DNA of 64,000 bases from Cytophagaceae bacterium (lineage in GTDB: Bacteria; Bacteroidota; Bacteroidia; Flavobacteriales; Flavobacteriaceae). The notes below the pieces were generated by a model. That model was not told where the DNA came from and searched no databases. It saw nothing but the letters and a program-made list of their open reading frames with translations. Made by a program: the position numbers and the translations under genes. Numbering within the stretch: position 1 is the stretch's first letter; every line of letters starts with the position of its first letter. The stretch lies in the NCBI GenBank assembly GCA_002710685.1, contig PALD01000071.1:248001-312000 (forward strand). The letters are read 5' to 3'. Shown here piece by piece: positions 26,136 to 35,500 of this stretch.

Positions 26136-26684
26136 ATGAAAAAAATCAAAACCATCCTGTTGCTTTTTGCAATGGTCGCCATGACACATTTTGCACAGGC
26201 ACAGGAAACTAAAATGGTGGGCGGCGCAGAGATGTACCCCACTAAGGATATCGTGACAAATGCGGCAAGCTCAAAGGACCACACCACGCTGGTGGCAGCG
26301 TTAAAGGCCGCCGGCCTTGATAATACCTTAAAAGGTGCCGGGCCTTACACGGTCTTTGCCCCCACTGACCATGCTTTTGAAAAACTGCCCCTGGGCACCG
26401 TAGAAAACCTGCTCAAGCCAGAAAACAAGAAAAAGCTCACCGCTGTGCTTATGTACCACGTGGTGCCGGGCAAGTTGAGCGCGCAGGATATCAAGGATGC
26501 CATTAAAAAAGGTGGTGGTTCTGCCGTGTTCACCACGGCCATGGGGGGCAGGTTATGGGCCATGATGGCCGGTGATGATATTATGATAAAAGATGCTTCA
26601 GGATCAATGGCGACAATTACGATTGCTGATGTAAATCAATCCAATGGAGTCATCCATGTGGTTGATGCGGTTGTGCTTCCCTAA
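26136..26684 (+). CDS. Secreted fasciclin (FAS1) domain protein
   Basis: A 182-residue exported protein: signal peptide (MKKIKTILLLFAMVAMTHFA, cleavage near AQA) and one FAS1 domain with both conserved boxes, YTVFAPTDHAFEKLP (H1) and the ending NGVIHVVDAVVLP (H2). FAS1 domains mediate adhesion in the periplasm or at the cell surface; partners are unknown. The gene stands alone, with a weak TACATTTG element (26071-26078) upstream and a hairpin downstream. Confidence 0.92.
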   Translation: MKKIKTILLLFAMVAMTHFAQAQETKMVGGAEMYPTKDIVTNAASSKDHTTLVAALKAAGLDNTLKGAGPYTVFAPTDHAFEKLPLGTVENLLKPENKKKLTAVLMYHVVPGKLSAQDIKDAIKKGGGSAVFTTAMGGRLWAMMAGDDIMIKDASGSMATITIADVNQSNGVIHVVDAVVLP

Positions 26685-26710
26685 AAAAGAGGAATTACAT
26701 AACACTAGTT

Positions 26711-26738
26711 AAAATCAGTCATTACGGCTGATTTTTTT
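26711..26738. terminator. Terminator between fasciclin and cupin genes
   Basis: Stem AAAATCAG / CTGATTTT with a 9-base loop and a T run on plus; the matching A run serves the convergent cupin gene. Confidence 0.75.
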
Positions 26739-27054
26739 ATTTGTACTCTTCGCGGGGGGGTGTAAAGGTGTCCAGGACCTTGCAGGCCGTGATTGCCCTG
26801 CCGCCATGGGGGGCATTTGGCGGAATGACCAGTACATCGCCAGGCTTGAGGTTATGACTTTCTCCATCAACATCCAGTAAAAACTCGCCCTCGAGCACTT
26901 GCATGACCTGTTCATGAAAATGTGCATGTGTGGGTATCGTGGCGTCCTGGTCAATCTCCCAGAAGGCAAGGGTAGATTTATCTGTATGAATAAAGCGCCC
27001 GTGAAATCCATTAAAGACTTCACGGGCGCTTATATCTTGTATGTTGTATTTCAT
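26737..27054 (-). CDS. Small cupin-domain protein
   Basis: A 105-residue single-domain cupin. Metal ligands are visible: THAHFHEQVMQVLEGEFLL carries His-x-His and Glu, and APHGGRA the last His; GDVLVIPPN is the second cupin motif. Such mini-cupins bind a divalent metal and act as isomerases, dioxygenases or sugar sensors; the substrate is unknown. It starts 11 bases after the aminotransferase stop, so the two may share a transcript. Confidence 0.88.
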   Translation of the reverse strand: MKYNIQDISAREVFNGFHGRFIHTDKSTLAFWEIDQDATIPTHAHFHEQVMQVLEGEFLLDVDGESHNLKPGDVLVIPPNAPHGGRAITACKVLDTFTPPREEYK

Positions 27055-27065
27055 TTACATGAAAT

Positions 27066-28265
27066 TTACCCAGCCACGGCCGCTTTTATACGTTTCATTG
27101 CTTCCTTGATCTGTTCTTGGCTCGCGGCATAGGATATCCTTATGCAGTTGGGCCCGCCAAAAGCATCACCCGTTACGGTGGCAACATTGGCTTCCTCAAG
27201 AAGGAACATCGCAAAGTCAGAAGCGTTGCTGATTTCTTTTCCCTTTAAGGTCTTGCCAAAATAATACGAGATATTTGGGAATATATAAAAGGCCCCTTCG
27301 GGTTCGTTACATTCAAATCCTGGTATCTCCTGGACCAGGTCAAGTATCAATTTGCGACGCTCCTTAAACTCGTCAACCATGTATTGAATCTTGCTTACGG
27401 GAGACATCAACGCGGTGATGGTTGCACGTTGTGCGATACAGTTTGCACCACTGGTCACCTGCCCTTGTATTTTATTGCAGGCACGTGCGATATAGCTGGG
27501 GCCACCTATGTAGCCTATTCTCCATCCCGTCATGGCAAATGCCTTGGCAACACCATTCACGGTCACCGTGCGGTCATACATATCCTCAAACTGGGCCATG
27601 CTTGCATGATCGCCCACATAATTGATGTGCTCGTATATTTCATCACTAACCACGATGATTTCTGGGTAGTCCTTAAGTACGTCAGCAAGAGCCCTTAGTT
27701 CTTCCTTGCTGTAAATGGAACCACTGGGGTTGCAGGGAGAACTGTACCAGAGCATTTTTGTTTTTGGCGTGATTGCCGCGCGCAATTGCCCTGGTGTCAT
27801 TTTAAAGTCAGTATCTATTGATGTAGGTACTTCAACAGGAACACCTTCTGCAAGTTTGACAATGTCACTATAACTTACCCAGTATGGGCAGGGGAGGACA
27901 ACTTCATCACCGGGGTTGAGGCAAACTTGTGCCAAGTTGTAAAGGGCCTGTTTAGCACCCGTGCTCACAACTATTTGACTGGGCTCATAGGTAAGGTCAT
28001 TATCCCTCTTGAATTTTGTGATGATGGCCTGTTTGAGCTCTGCATACCCGTCAACCGGGGTATAGCTGTTGTAATTTTCATTTACGGCATCAATGGCCGC
28101 TTGTTTAATAAAATCTGGAGTGTTAAAGTCTGGTTCTCCCAGGCTCAGTCCTATTACATCTTTACCCTCGCCCCTTAGCTCGCGTGCCTTTGCCGCCATG
28201 GCCAAGGTTGCTGAGGTTGCAAGGTTGTTGATTCTGTCAGATAGTTGATTTGTCATTGTTTCCAT
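27066..28265 (-). CDS. Pyridoxal-phosphate aminotransferase, aspartate aminotransferase type
   Basis: A 399-residue class I/II aminotransferase. I use the ATG at 28265 (METMTNQLSDRINNL); an ATG three codons on is equally possible. Motifs: SLGEPDFNTPDFIK, YTPVDGYAELK, STGAKQALYN, PCPYWVSY, SSPCNPSG (Asn), SDEIYEHI (Asp binding the pyridine nitrogen) and the Schiff-base lysine in NGVAKAFAMTGWRIGY. This pattern matches the subgroup Ib aspartate/prephenate aminotransferases widespread in bacteria; exact substrate range cannot be read. Confidence 0.93.
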   Translation of the reverse strand: METMTNQLSDRINNLATSATLAMAAKARELRGEGKDVIGLSLGEPDFNTPDFIKQAAIDAVNENYNSYTPVDGYAELKQAIITKFKRDNDLTYEPSQIVVSTGAKQALYNLAQVCLNPGDEVVLPCPYWVSYSDIVKLAEGVPVEVPTSIDTDFKMTPGQLRAAITPKTKMLWYSSPCNPSGSIYSKEELRALADVLKDYPEIIVVSDEIYEHINYVGDHASMAQFEDMYDRTVTVNGVAKAFAMTGWRIGYIGGPSYIARACNKIQGQVTSGANCIAQRATITALMSPVSKIQYMVDEFKERRKLILDLVQEIPGFECNEPEGAFYIFPNISYYFGKTLKGKEISNASDFAMFLLEEANVATVTGDAFGGPNCIRISYAASQEQIKEAMKRIKAAVAG

Positions 28266-28280
28266 TGAAAACAAAAAATA

Positions 28281-29384
28281 TTAAACGGTTTGTAGAGCAG
28301 GGCGCATGCCCATTTCCTTAAGATATTTAAAGTGCGCCAGTACTGCTGAGCGCGTGGTTTTATACTCGTTGTAAGGCAGGTTGAATTCTGCTGCGGTTTC
28401 ACGCACGATCTTAGAAATCCTAGTATAGTGCACGTGGCTGATATGTGGAAAGATGTGATGCTCAACCTGGTGGTTAAGTCCACCGGTAAACCAGTTTACT
28501 ATCCTGTTCTTGGTTGAGAAATTCACCGTGGTGAACAACTGGTGTATTGCCCAGGTGTTTTTCATAGATCCACTTTCATCGGGCAATGGCATGTCTGCCT
28601 CTCCCATTACATGTGCAAGTTGAAATACCACGCTCAAGATCACACCGGCCGTATAATGCATGATAAAGAAGCCCAGGATGACCTTCCACCACACAATATT
28701 CATGATCAATAGGGGCAGTACAATCCATACCGTGGCATAGATGAGTTTTGTAACCACGAGCTTTGTCCATTCTATAGTAGGATTGGGAAATTCACCATAA
28801 CTCAGTTTGCGCTTCAGGTAGTTGCGCATCTGCTTAAAATCTGTGGTGATTGCCCAGTTGAACGTAAGTAGGCCATAAAGAAAAATAGAGTAGTAATGTT
28901 GAAAACGGTGGTACCATTTCCACTCACTATGCTTTGAGAACCTTAACACGCGCCCGGCTTCAAGGTCTTCATCATGGCCATGTATATTAGTATAGGTATG
29001 GTGCAGTACATTGTGCTGCACTTGCCAGTTGTAAACATTTCCCGCAAGGATATAGATGCTCCCGCCCATTAATTTGTTCACCCATTTTTTCTTAGAGTAA
29101 GAGCCGTGGTTGCCATCATGCATCACGTTCATGCCCACGCCAGCCATGCCCACACCCATGAGTATGGTAAGCAATATCTGGGCCCATCCCGGTAGGTCAA
29201 GGGTCAATAATAAAAAATAAGGGGCCAGGAACATACTGAACATTACGGCGGTTTTTAAATAAAGTTGCCAGTTGCCCGTCCTTTTGATATCGTTATCCTT
29301 GAAGTAAGAATTTACACGTTTATTTAAGGTCCTGAAGAACTTTGCTGAGTCCATTCGGGAGAAGCGGATTGTCGTTGAATTCAT
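28281..29384 (-). CDS. Membrane fatty acid (acyl-CoA/linoleoyl-type) desaturase
   Basis: A 367-residue di-iron desaturase of the inner membrane, started at the ATG at 29384 (MNSTTIRFSRMDSAKFFRTL). The three histidine boxes are complete: HDGNHGS, HNVLHHTYTNIHGHDED and QVEHHIFPHISHVHY. QxxHH in the third box is the hallmark of front-end (delta-5/6-like) desaturases, but no cytochrome b5 domain is fused. It likely adjusts membrane fluidity in the cold. Divergent from rsmG. Confidence 0.92.
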   Translation of the reverse strand: MNSTTIRFSRMDSAKFFRTLNKRVNSYFKDNDIKRTGNWQLYLKTAVMFSMFLAPYFLLLTLDLPGWAQILLTILMGVGMAGVGMNVMHDGNHGSYSKKKWVNKLMGGSIYILAGNVYNWQVQHNVLHHTYTNIHGHDEDLEAGRVLRFSKHSEWKWYHRFQHYYSIFLYGLLTFNWAITTDFKQMRNYLKRKLSYGEFPNPTIEWTKLVVTKLIYATVWIVLPLLIMNIVWWKVILGFFIMHYTAGVILSVVFQLAHVMGEADMPLPDESGSMKNTWAIHQLFTTVNFSTKNRIVNWFTGGLNHQVEHHIFPHISHVHYTRISKIVRETAAEFNLPYNEYKTTRSAVLAHFKYLKEMGMRPALQTV

Positions 29385-29427
29385 TATAATTTTTTTATGT
29401 GCAATTAAAGGGGTGCACAAATCGCAC

Positions 29428-29435
29428 CAAAAATA
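29428..29435 (-). promoter_or_regulatory. Candidate -7 box of the desaturase gene
   Basis: TATTTTTG on the minus strand, 44 bases before the ATG; no clear -33 element. Confidence 0.25.
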
Positions 29436-29488
29436 CTATTCTATTTTCTAAGCAGGTATAGAATCTATCGAATTAACGTGATAAAGAT

Positions 29489-29496
29489 TAATTTTG
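29489..29496 (+). promoter_or_regulatory. Candidate -7 box of rsmG
   Basis: TAATTTTG, 20 bases before the rsmG ATG; no clear -33 TTG. Confidence 0.3.
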
Positions 29497-29515
29497 TTGC
29501 CGGAAAAAACACCAC

Positions 29516-30145
29516 ATGGAGATTATTCTTAAATATTTTGATGGCCTTACGGCGAAACAGATAGCACAATTTGAACAGCTTAGCGAACTATACCAGGACT
29601 GGAACTTAAAGATAAACGTGGTTTCGCGAAAGGATATAGATGAAATCTACCTGCGGCACGTACTGCATTCACTGGGGATTGCAAAGGTTCAAGGCTTTTT
29701 GCCCGGGGCTCAAATACTTGATGTGGGTACGGGAGGTGGTTTCCCGGGGATTCCGCTGGCCATACTTTTTCCAGAAACTAACTTCCACCTGGTTGATAGC
29801 ATAGGTAAAAAAATAAAGGTAGTTGACGAGGTGGTCGCGGGCCTTGGCCTGGAAAATGTTAAAACCACAAATGACCGTGTTGAAAACATTGACGGGCAGT
29901 ATGATTTTATAGTAAGCCGTGCCGTTGCGCAGATGGAGACTTTTACACGATGGGTAAAGGGCAAGGTCGCAAAAAAGAGCAACCATGAGCTTAAAAACGG
30001 AATTTTGTACTTGAAGGGTGGCGACCTTGATGAAGAATTGGCGATGTTCAAGAGCGCCACGGTCTATGGGCTTTCGGCTTTTTATGATGAAGATTTCTTC
30101 GAGACAAAAAAAGTGGTGCACCTACCACAAAAATATAAAGGTTGA
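29516..30145 (+). CDS. rsmG: 16S rRNA (guanine-527-N7)-methyltransferase
   Basis: A 209-residue GidB/RsmG protein that methylates G527 of 16S rRNA using SAM; loss gives low-level streptomycin resistance in other bacteria. Motifs: INVVSRKDIDEIYLRHVLHS, ILDVGTGGGFPGIPLAI (SAM), LVDSIGKKIKVVDEVV, VENIDGQYDFIVSRAV and LYLKGGDLDEEL. Length is normal. A TTTCGCGAAA core at 29622-29631 falls in the conserved VSRKD segment and may be coincidence. Confidence 0.96.
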   Translation: MEIILKYFDGLTAKQIAQFEQLSELYQDWNLKINVVSRKDIDEIYLRHVLHSLGIAKVQGFLPGAQILDVGTGGGFPGIPLAILFPETNFHLVDSIGKKIKVVDEVVAGLGLENVKTTNDRVENIDGQYDFIVSRAVAQMETFTRWVKGKVAKKSNHELKNGILYLKGGDLDEELAMFKSATVYGLSAFYDEDFFETKKVVHLPQKYKG

Positions 30146-30167
30146 CCTGCGGCCAACCTTTGTGTCT

Positions 30168-30443
30168 TTATGTCCTCAACATCCTGAAATATGTTGAATT
30201 GCATAACGATCCAAACTTCCTGAGATGATTTGTGATCCTTGCCACAAAATTCTCTGAGGTATTGTCACTTACTTCAAGCAAGGATTCTTCAAGTTCTGCT
30301 AGTTTTTCATCTACCGCATGAGGATCCTTGACCAGGTAAAGCTTTTCCTTTTTTCTGGTAATCTTTCGGTTTTCCTTGTCTTTTGTGACATCAATCACCG
30401 AATATTTCATCTTAAGTAGGTACATTTTATTGTCTTCACTCAT
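30168..30443 (-). CDS. Small basic hypothetical protein
   Basis: A 91-residue soluble protein rich in Lys and Glu (KENRKITRKKEKLYLVKDP, LAELEESLLEVSD). No signal peptide or membrane segment, and I recognise no family with confidence; the opening YLLKMKYSVIDVTKDKENRK loosely recalls the start of DUF4494 proteins. It stands alone between convergent rsmG and the pruA terminator. Codon usage looks ordinary, so I take it as a real gene. Confidence 0.55.
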   Translation of the reverse strand: MSEDNKMYLLKMKYSVIDVTKDKENRKITRKKEKLYLVKDPHAVDEKLAELEESLLEVSDNTSENFVARITNHLRKFGSLCNSTYFRMLRT

Positions 30444-30552
30444 CTTCCTTCATTTTTTAAATCACGGTAAAGGTACAATATTCATTCCAAATTAGATAAT
30501 AAAAACTTTACATTTACATAACATTAAATTTACATTAAACACGTAAACAAAT

Positions 30553-30582
30553 AAAAACCAAGTGTTTGGTAACTTGGTTTTT
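30553..30582. terminator. pruA terminator
   Basis: An 11-base stem (AAAAACCAAGT / ACTTGGTTTTT) with an 8-base loop; T-rich on both strands. Confidence 0.85.
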
Positions 30583-30589
30583 TATTATT

Positions 30590-30610
30590 TTTTTGGGTTT
30601 AACCCAAAAA
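30590..30610. repeat. Dispersed palindrome overlapping the pruA stop codon
   Basis: Ten-base arms (TTTTTGGGTT / AACCCAAAAA) around a central T. The pruA stop codon (30601-30599) forms the centre. Same geometry as the 17-mer class with GGG in place of GGC. Confidence 0.7.
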
Positions 30611-32224
30611 TGGATATCTATAATCTGTAGGTGTCACAAATGTTTCCTTGATCAATCTGGGCGAAACCCACCTTAAAAGATTGAGTGAGCTGCCTGCCTT
30701 GTCGTTAGTGCCAGATGCTCTCGCACCGCCAAAAGGTTGCTGGCCTACCACGGCTCCCGTGGGCTTGTCGTTGATATAGAAGTTCCCGGCAGCGTTCTGC
30801 AGGGCATCCGTGGCCTGTGCAAGTGCCTCGCGGTCCTGGCCCAGTACTGCACCGGTGAGGGCATATTCACTGGTGGTGTCCACAAGTTCAAGTGTTTCTT
30901 CCCATTGGTCATCTTCATAGACATACACGGTGACCACAGGGCCAAAAAGCTCTGTGTGCATAGTGGTGTAGCTGGGGTCAGTGGTCAATAAAACGGTGGG
31001 CTCTATGAAGTAGCCCTTTGACTTGTCATGGCCACCGCCCACGATGATTTCCACGTTGTCATCCTCTTTGGCCTGGTCAATATACCTGGCCAGTTTGTCA
31101 AAACTGCCCTCGTGGATAACCGCGGTGATAAAGTTGCTCATATCTGCTGGAGACCCCATTTTAAATGAGTCTACATCCTCAATCACATGGTTTTTTACGT
31201 CTTCCCATATTGACTGTGGGATATAGCACCTGCTTGCCGCGCTGCACTTTTGCCCTTGAAATTCAAAGGCACCCCGTGAAATGGCGGTAGCCACCTGTTT
31301 CGCTTTCGCGGAAGGGTGTGCAAGGATAAAGTCTTTGCCGCCTGTTTCTCCCACAATCCTGGGATAGGTCTTGTACCTGTGTATGTTTTTGCCAATTTTT
31401 GCCCAGATGTCCTTAAAGACATGCGTTGATCCCGTAAAGTGAATTCCGGCAAAATCAGGACTGTCAAGAACGGTGTCTGTAATCATTTCGGGGTCACCCA
31501 TGACCATGTTGATGACGCCATCTGGCACACCGGCCTCACGGAATACGTCCATGACAACCTTGGCAGAATATACCTGGCTATCACTGGGTTTCCATACCAC
31601 CACGTTGCCCATCAGCGCTGCTGATGCTGGCAGGTTTCCGGCAATGGCCGTAAAGTTAAAAGGTGTGATTGCATATATAAAACCTTCCAGAGGGCGGTAT
31701 TCTACACGGTTCCATGCAGCTGCGCTGCTCTCTGGCTGGTTCATGTAAATCTCTGACATGTACTGTACGTTGAACCTCAAGAAATCAATGAGTTCACAGG
31801 CCGAATCAATCTCTGCCTGAAATATGGTCTTTGATTGTGCCAGCATGGTGGCTGCGTTGATTTTTGCACGGTAAGGCCCCTGTATGAGCTCGGCAGCTTT
31901 TAAGAAAACCGCGGCGCGATGCTCCCATGGCATTTTGGCCCATTTTTTCCTGCCTTCAAGGGCGGTGCTGATGGCTTCTTCCACATGTGATTTTTCGGCT
32001 AGGTGATATTCTCCCAGTATATGGGCATGTTCGTGTGGAGGTGACATGGTGTTTGTGTTACCGGTCTCCACGTCCTTGCCGTTTATATATAAAGGTACAT
32101 TTACCTTACTGTTGTACAAATCGTCATAGGCCTTGAGAACCTCTTCTCTTTCTGGACTTCCTGGGGCATAGTCCATAATGGGCTCATTTATAGCGACAGG
32201 TACTTCAAAAAATCCTTTTCCCAT
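30599..32224 (-). CDS. pruA: L-glutamate gamma-semialdehyde dehydrogenase
   Basis: A 541-residue NAD-dependent dehydrogenase oxidising glutamate semialdehyde (pyrroline-5-carboxylate) to glutamate in proline breakdown. ITPFNFTAIAGNLPASAALMGNVV, WKPSDSQ, IHFTGSTHVFK, the general-base Glu in IVGETGGKD and the nucleophile Cys in FQGQKCSAASR are all present; GQQPFGGARASGTNDKAG near the end is typical of the P5CDH group (type 1, ~540 residues). No proline dehydrogenase gene lies next to it. Its last codons are formed by a palindrome. Confidence 0.96.
   Translation of the reverse strand: MGKGFFEVPVAINEPIMDYAPGSPEREEVLKAYDDLYNSKVNVPLYINGKDVETGNTNTMSPPHEHAHILGEYHLAEKSHVEEAISTALEGRKKWAKMPWEHRAAVFLKAAELIQGPYRAKINAATMLAQSKTIFQAEIDSACELIDFLRFNVQYMSEIYMNQPESSAAAWNRVEYRPLEGFIYAITPFNFTAIAGNLPASAALMGNVVVWKPSDSQVYSAKVVMDVFREAGVPDGVINMVMGDPEMITDTVLDSPDFAGIHFTGSTHVFKDIWAKIGKNIHRYKTYPRIVGETGGKDFILAHPSAKAKQVATAISRGAFEFQGQKCSAASRCYIPQSIWEDVKNHVIEDVDSFKMGSPADMSNFITAVIHEGSFDKLARYIDQAKEDDNVEIIVGGGHDKSKGYFIEPTVLLTTDPSYTTMHTELFGPVVTVYVYEDDQWEETLELVDTTSEYALTGAVLGQDREALAQATDALQNAAGNFYINDKPTGAVVGQQPFGGARASGTNDKAGSSLNLLRWVSPRLIKETFVTPTDYRYPFLG
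31298..31313. repeat. Dispersed palindrome inside pruA, one mismatch
   Basis: TTTCGC-TTTC-GCGGAA; right arm differs from perfect at one base. Encodes SAKAK on the coding strand. Confidence 0.5.
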
Positions 32225-32366
32225 AGTTGTTTTATTTACTGTTCAATGTTTAAAAAATATGGTGGGCAATGTACAAAAAACTCTATGGAAGGCATAGCGT
32301 GCACCTAAGCGTTTTTATCAAAAATAGCTTAATATAAATGTATTTTGACCCAGTATTGTCGCCAGC

Positions 32367-32753
32367 CTAATTTGATGCAAATGGAGCGCAGAGATTAAAG
32401 GTGGGGATGTGTACCTTGAATTTTCTTGATGTAGAAAGGTTGATCATGATATAGTGGCCGTTCATGGAGCCAAAGGGTGCCGCTAGCGCACAGCCCGAGG
32501 TGTATTTGTGAAAATTTCCCGGGGCAATGATGGGTTTAGTGCCTATGACGCCCTCTCCCTTGATAACCTCAAGCTTGTTCAGTGAATCATATATGTTCCA
32601 TTTTCTCCATTGCAACTGCACGGGTTCCTTGCTGATATTGTCAATGTAGATTTCATAGGTAAAGGCATACTTCATCTTGAAATCCTGAAAAAAAGTCCCT
32701 TCGTAATTGGTCTTTACTGAAACCTTGATTCCATTAGTTATTTGAGATACCAT
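32367..32753 (-). CDS. apaG: ApaG-family protein
   Basis: A 128-residue single-domain beta-sandwich of the ApaG/DUF525 family, started at the ATG at 32753 (MVSQITNGIKVSVKTNYEG). Family motifs: YTFEYEIYIDN-like FTYEIYIDNISKEPVQLQWRKW, VIKGEGVIGTKPIIAPG, YTSGCALAAPFGSMNGHY and the ending VHIPTFNL. The family has been linked to cobalt/magnesium efflux in genetic work, but its biochemical role is unclear. Gap of 69 bases to the DUF3667 gene upstream. Confidence 0.93.
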   Translation of the reverse strand: MVSQITNGIKVSVKTNYEGTFFQDFKMKYAFTYEIYIDNISKEPVQLQWRKWNIYDSLNKLEVIKGEGVIGTKPIIAPGNFHKYTSGCALAAPFGSMNGHYIMINLSTSRKFKVHIPTFNLCAPFASN

Positions 32754-32822
32754 GGTAATGTATAGGGTGACTAGTTTGCTAAAAATAGTAAAAAAAATCA
32801 ATTTGCTTGCGCCGAAAGCCCC

Positions 32823-34049
32823 TTAACCATAGGACACGGCGGTAAACATCAAGAAGCATGAACCCAGGATTATGGATATTATGCCAAAAATGATATGTAT
32901 GGTAAAAAATTTGATGAGGGTCCTTATCCTGCTTTCCTTATAAAAATTACGCAGGGCCTTGTACAGGTAAAAAGGGCAGATAAGGGTGATGAAAATACCA
33001 GATAGGTAATCTTCACCTAGTAGATAATCTGGCAAGAGGAGCAAAAAAAGCCCCAGGAACAGAAAAGTGAATATATGGAATATGAAAATCATGTGCTCCA
33101 TATAGTTGACGGGCCGTTTTACCCAGAAAAATTTTATGGTCATGGTACACAGATGAAGCGTGATGTAGCCTAAGATGGGAATGCCCAGCAGGTATTGCCA
33201 AGCCTTGTTGTTGTAATCTTTTAGACTGCTTTTTATTTCGCCGTAAGACCGCCTTTTAAAATATATCAGGAGAAAGCTAAGGGCTACTACCGGGGTAAGG
33301 AAGAATATAAAGAACGGAAGCTTGTTGAGGAGGTAGTTGATGAACAGTCCCGGGTTTTTATCAATACGTTCAAAAACGGCATTTCTTTCATACATCCACC
33401 TGTTAAAAGGGGTGCTCTCGTACCTAAGGCTGTCGAGGGCCTCGATGGGGTCTACGGTTTCTGTGGCATAATAATATGAGCTGAAAAGAGTGTACTTTGT
33501 CTTTAATCCCTGAAGGTAATCCATAGTGTCCACTGCGCTTTCCTGGGTGTAATCAAAGTAGTTGTTGTGCTGTATGGTGGCATAGTCAAGGGGTATGGAA
33601 TCTTCCACATCCTTGTATTTGAGGGCGATTAAAACATCGTCATTCTTAAAAAGGTTCAATTTGCCAAAGTTGCGCGCTGCTGAATCTGGGTTAAGATAAG
33701 AAAATAGGTTGGCCAGTAAAAAATAGAGGATGCTTATGCTAAGGAAAAACCTAAATGGGTTGGCATACTTTAGCCGTTTGCCGTTAACATAATTGCGGGT
33801 GATGGTTCCTGGCTTGAAGATAATGTCCTTGACGGTATACCTGAAACGGCTGTCATAAGTAAAGATGCTGTGCAAAAATTCTCCAAAAAAATCCTTGAGC
33901 GAGAGTCTTTTAACCGAGTTGAGCTGACCACAATAGGAGCAAAACCTATCGCTCAGCTCAAGGGGATGGCCACAATTGAGGCACTGTACGCCGCGATAGC
34001 GCATGGATTTGCGGCTGTCAGGAATAAGTACTTCTTCTTTTTCTCCCAC
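32823..34049 (-). CDS. DUF3667 family membrane protein with zinc ribbon
   Basis: A 408-residue protein. The N-terminus holds a Cys4 zinc ribbon (CLNCGHPL...RFCSYCGQ), followed by LSLKDFFGEFLHSIFTYDSRF and FKPGTITRNYVNGKRLKYANP, the diagnostic DUF3667 stretch. A membrane segment near residue 100, a soluble middle (residues ~125-230) and four or five C-terminal helices complete it. The GTG at 34049 or the ATG at 34004 could start it. Function unknown; common in Bacteroidota. Confidence 0.88.
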   Translation of the reverse strand: MGEKEEVLIPDSRKSMRYRGVQCLNCGHPLELSDRFCSYCGQLNSVKRLSLKDFFGEFLHSIFTYDSRFRYTVKDIIFKPGTITRNYVNGKRLKYANPFRFFLSISILYFLLANLFSYLNPDSAARNFGKLNLFKNDDVLIALKYKDVEDSIPLDYATIQHNNYFDYTQESAVDTMDYLQGLKTKYTLFSSYYYATETVDPIEALDSLRYESTPFNRWMYERNAVFERIDKNPGLFINYLLNKLPFFIFFLTPVVALSFLLIYFKRRSYGEIKSSLKDYNNKAWQYLLGIPILGYITLHLCTMTIKFFWVKRPVNYMEHMIFIFHIFTFLFLGLFLLLLPDYLLGEDYLSGIFITLICPFYLYKALRNFYKESRIRTLIKFFTIHIIFGIISIILGSCFLMFTAVSYG

Positions 34050-34080
34050 AGCCTAAATATATAAGGAATTTCTAATTTAA

Positions 34081-35340
34081 TCAATTGCGGCGCACATTTG
34101 ATATGGTCGTGCTCAGTGCATTGCCCGCGCCTATGAGCTCATCAAACCTTCCGCCGGGCCTCCTATAATATATAAGGACATCATATTCGTTTTCTGTTTG
34201 CCAGAAATCACCGCTTATGGGGTTGTTGGGCAAGCGCACCCCATCCTGGGCAACCACGTACTTAAAGTTGTAAAAACCTTGTTTTAGCAGCAATGGTAGT
34301 TCATAGATGGCTTCTTTTTCATTGTAGCTCATCTTGACGGCATCATCCAGTTGAAAATTGTTGAAGTTGCCGTAGATATACACTTCCTGGCCTTTGGGTA
34401 GTTTTTTATGGTCCAGCCCAAAATGTACCCATACATACTCGGCTTCATGGTCGGCATCTCCCTGGTTGGAGCGTACCACATAATTACCGTTGATGTCTGG
34501 GTTGTATGTATAAGGTAGGTTTGCACGTGTGGGATTGATGTACAGGTAATTGTGGTAAAGGTTGATGAGCTCTATGTACTGCAAGGTATTGCTGGCGGCG
34601 CGTACATCCTTGTTATCAAAATTGAGGAATTCATTGCCGGCATAGAACGAGGTTTCGGTATCGTAGCGGTACTCTAGCACGTTGCCTATGGTATATTGGG
34701 GTTTAAAATCCTTGATGGCGGTCTTTAGGTCGTTGTTTTGAATAATTACCGGGCGCACGTTTTTTGAAGGATTAATCAATGGGGTCTCGCCGCTATCTAC
34801 CCTAAAGTTTACGCTTTGTTTAGTGTCAACAAACCTCAGGTCACGTGACCTCAATATCTCTACACCCACACTGGCCTGGCGGTCATATATCATGAACTTG
34901 CGCGAAAAGATGACTTCATCAGCATTGTTGTAGATGGTGAGCAGGTAATTGCCGCTTTTTTCAAGTGCCCTCGTGTTCTTGTTGGGTATCGTGAGTTCAT
35001 AGTGGGTATACAGCTGCAGCGTACTTACTGAATTTGTGTAGTTGAAGATGCGGGCATGGTCAAAACCTTCCATATATTCCGTCTTGGCCAGGGCACTGGG
35101 GGTCCAGTCATAATTAAAATGCTCAATCTTGTAGTAGTAGTCGGCCTCATCGCCTATGATGTCATCAAAGCTCAACGTCAACCTCTCGCCCAGGGCAATG
35201 AGGGGCAGTTGTGATTGATCTGTATTTCCTTTAAACTGTACTGTTTTTATATAGGCAGGGGCATAAACCTCCTCCGCGACCTGCGCAAGGGTGACTTTTG
35301 CCGTGAGCATAAAAACAATACAGACCAGTAGTTTGTTCAT
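34081..35340 (-). CDS. plug: T9SS Plug protein (DUF5103)
   Basis: A 419-residue exported protein with signal peptide (MNKLLVCIVFMLTAKVTLAQ). Beta-sandwich domains follow: YIKTVQFKGNTDQSQLPLIA, FDDIIGDEADYYYKIEHFNYDW, IYDRQASVGVEILRSRDL, and a late VYIYGNFNNFQL with a CBM48-like look. This is the DUF5103 family; in Flavobacterium johnsoniae the member named Plug closes the periplasmic side of the SprA translocon of the type IX secretion system. It complements PorT elsewhere in the window. Confidence 0.88.
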   Translation of the reverse strand: MNKLLVCIVFMLTAKVTLAQVAEEVYAPAYIKTVQFKGNTDQSQLPLIALGERLTLSFDDIIGDEADYYYKIEHFNYDWTPSALAKTEYMEGFDHARIFNYTNSVSTLQLYTHYELTIPNKNTRALEKSGNYLLTIYNNADEVIFSRKFMIYDRQASVGVEILRSRDLRFVDTKQSVNFRVDSGETPLINPSKNVRPVIIQNNDLKTAIKDFKPQYTIGNVLEYRYDTETSFYAGNEFLNFDNKDVRAASNTLQYIELINLYHNYLYINPTRANLPYTYNPDINGNYVVRSNQGDADHEAEYVWVHFGLDHKKLPKGQEVYIYGNFNNFQLDDAVKMSYNEKEAIYELPLLLKQGFYNFKYVVAQDGVRLPNNPISGDFWQTENEYDVLIYYRRPGGRFDELIGAGNALSTTISNVRRN

Positions 35341-35500
35341 GCGTATCTGTGATTTCTCAAAGGTAAATCAAATTTTATACCTTAATTGAAAATGGCGTGC
35401 CACGGACCTATTTATTTAAATCTATAACGTTTGCATAAAACAATCCCTGGGCTTTAACATTTTTATCCTTTTCTCATGTGTGTTAAGCTAGTAAAATTTG

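Noticed and set aside
29622-29631. TTTCGCGAAA core in rsmG as a member of the palindrome family
   Set aside because: It falls in the conserved VSRKD residues of RsmG, so protein conservation may explain it; not listed as a repeat.
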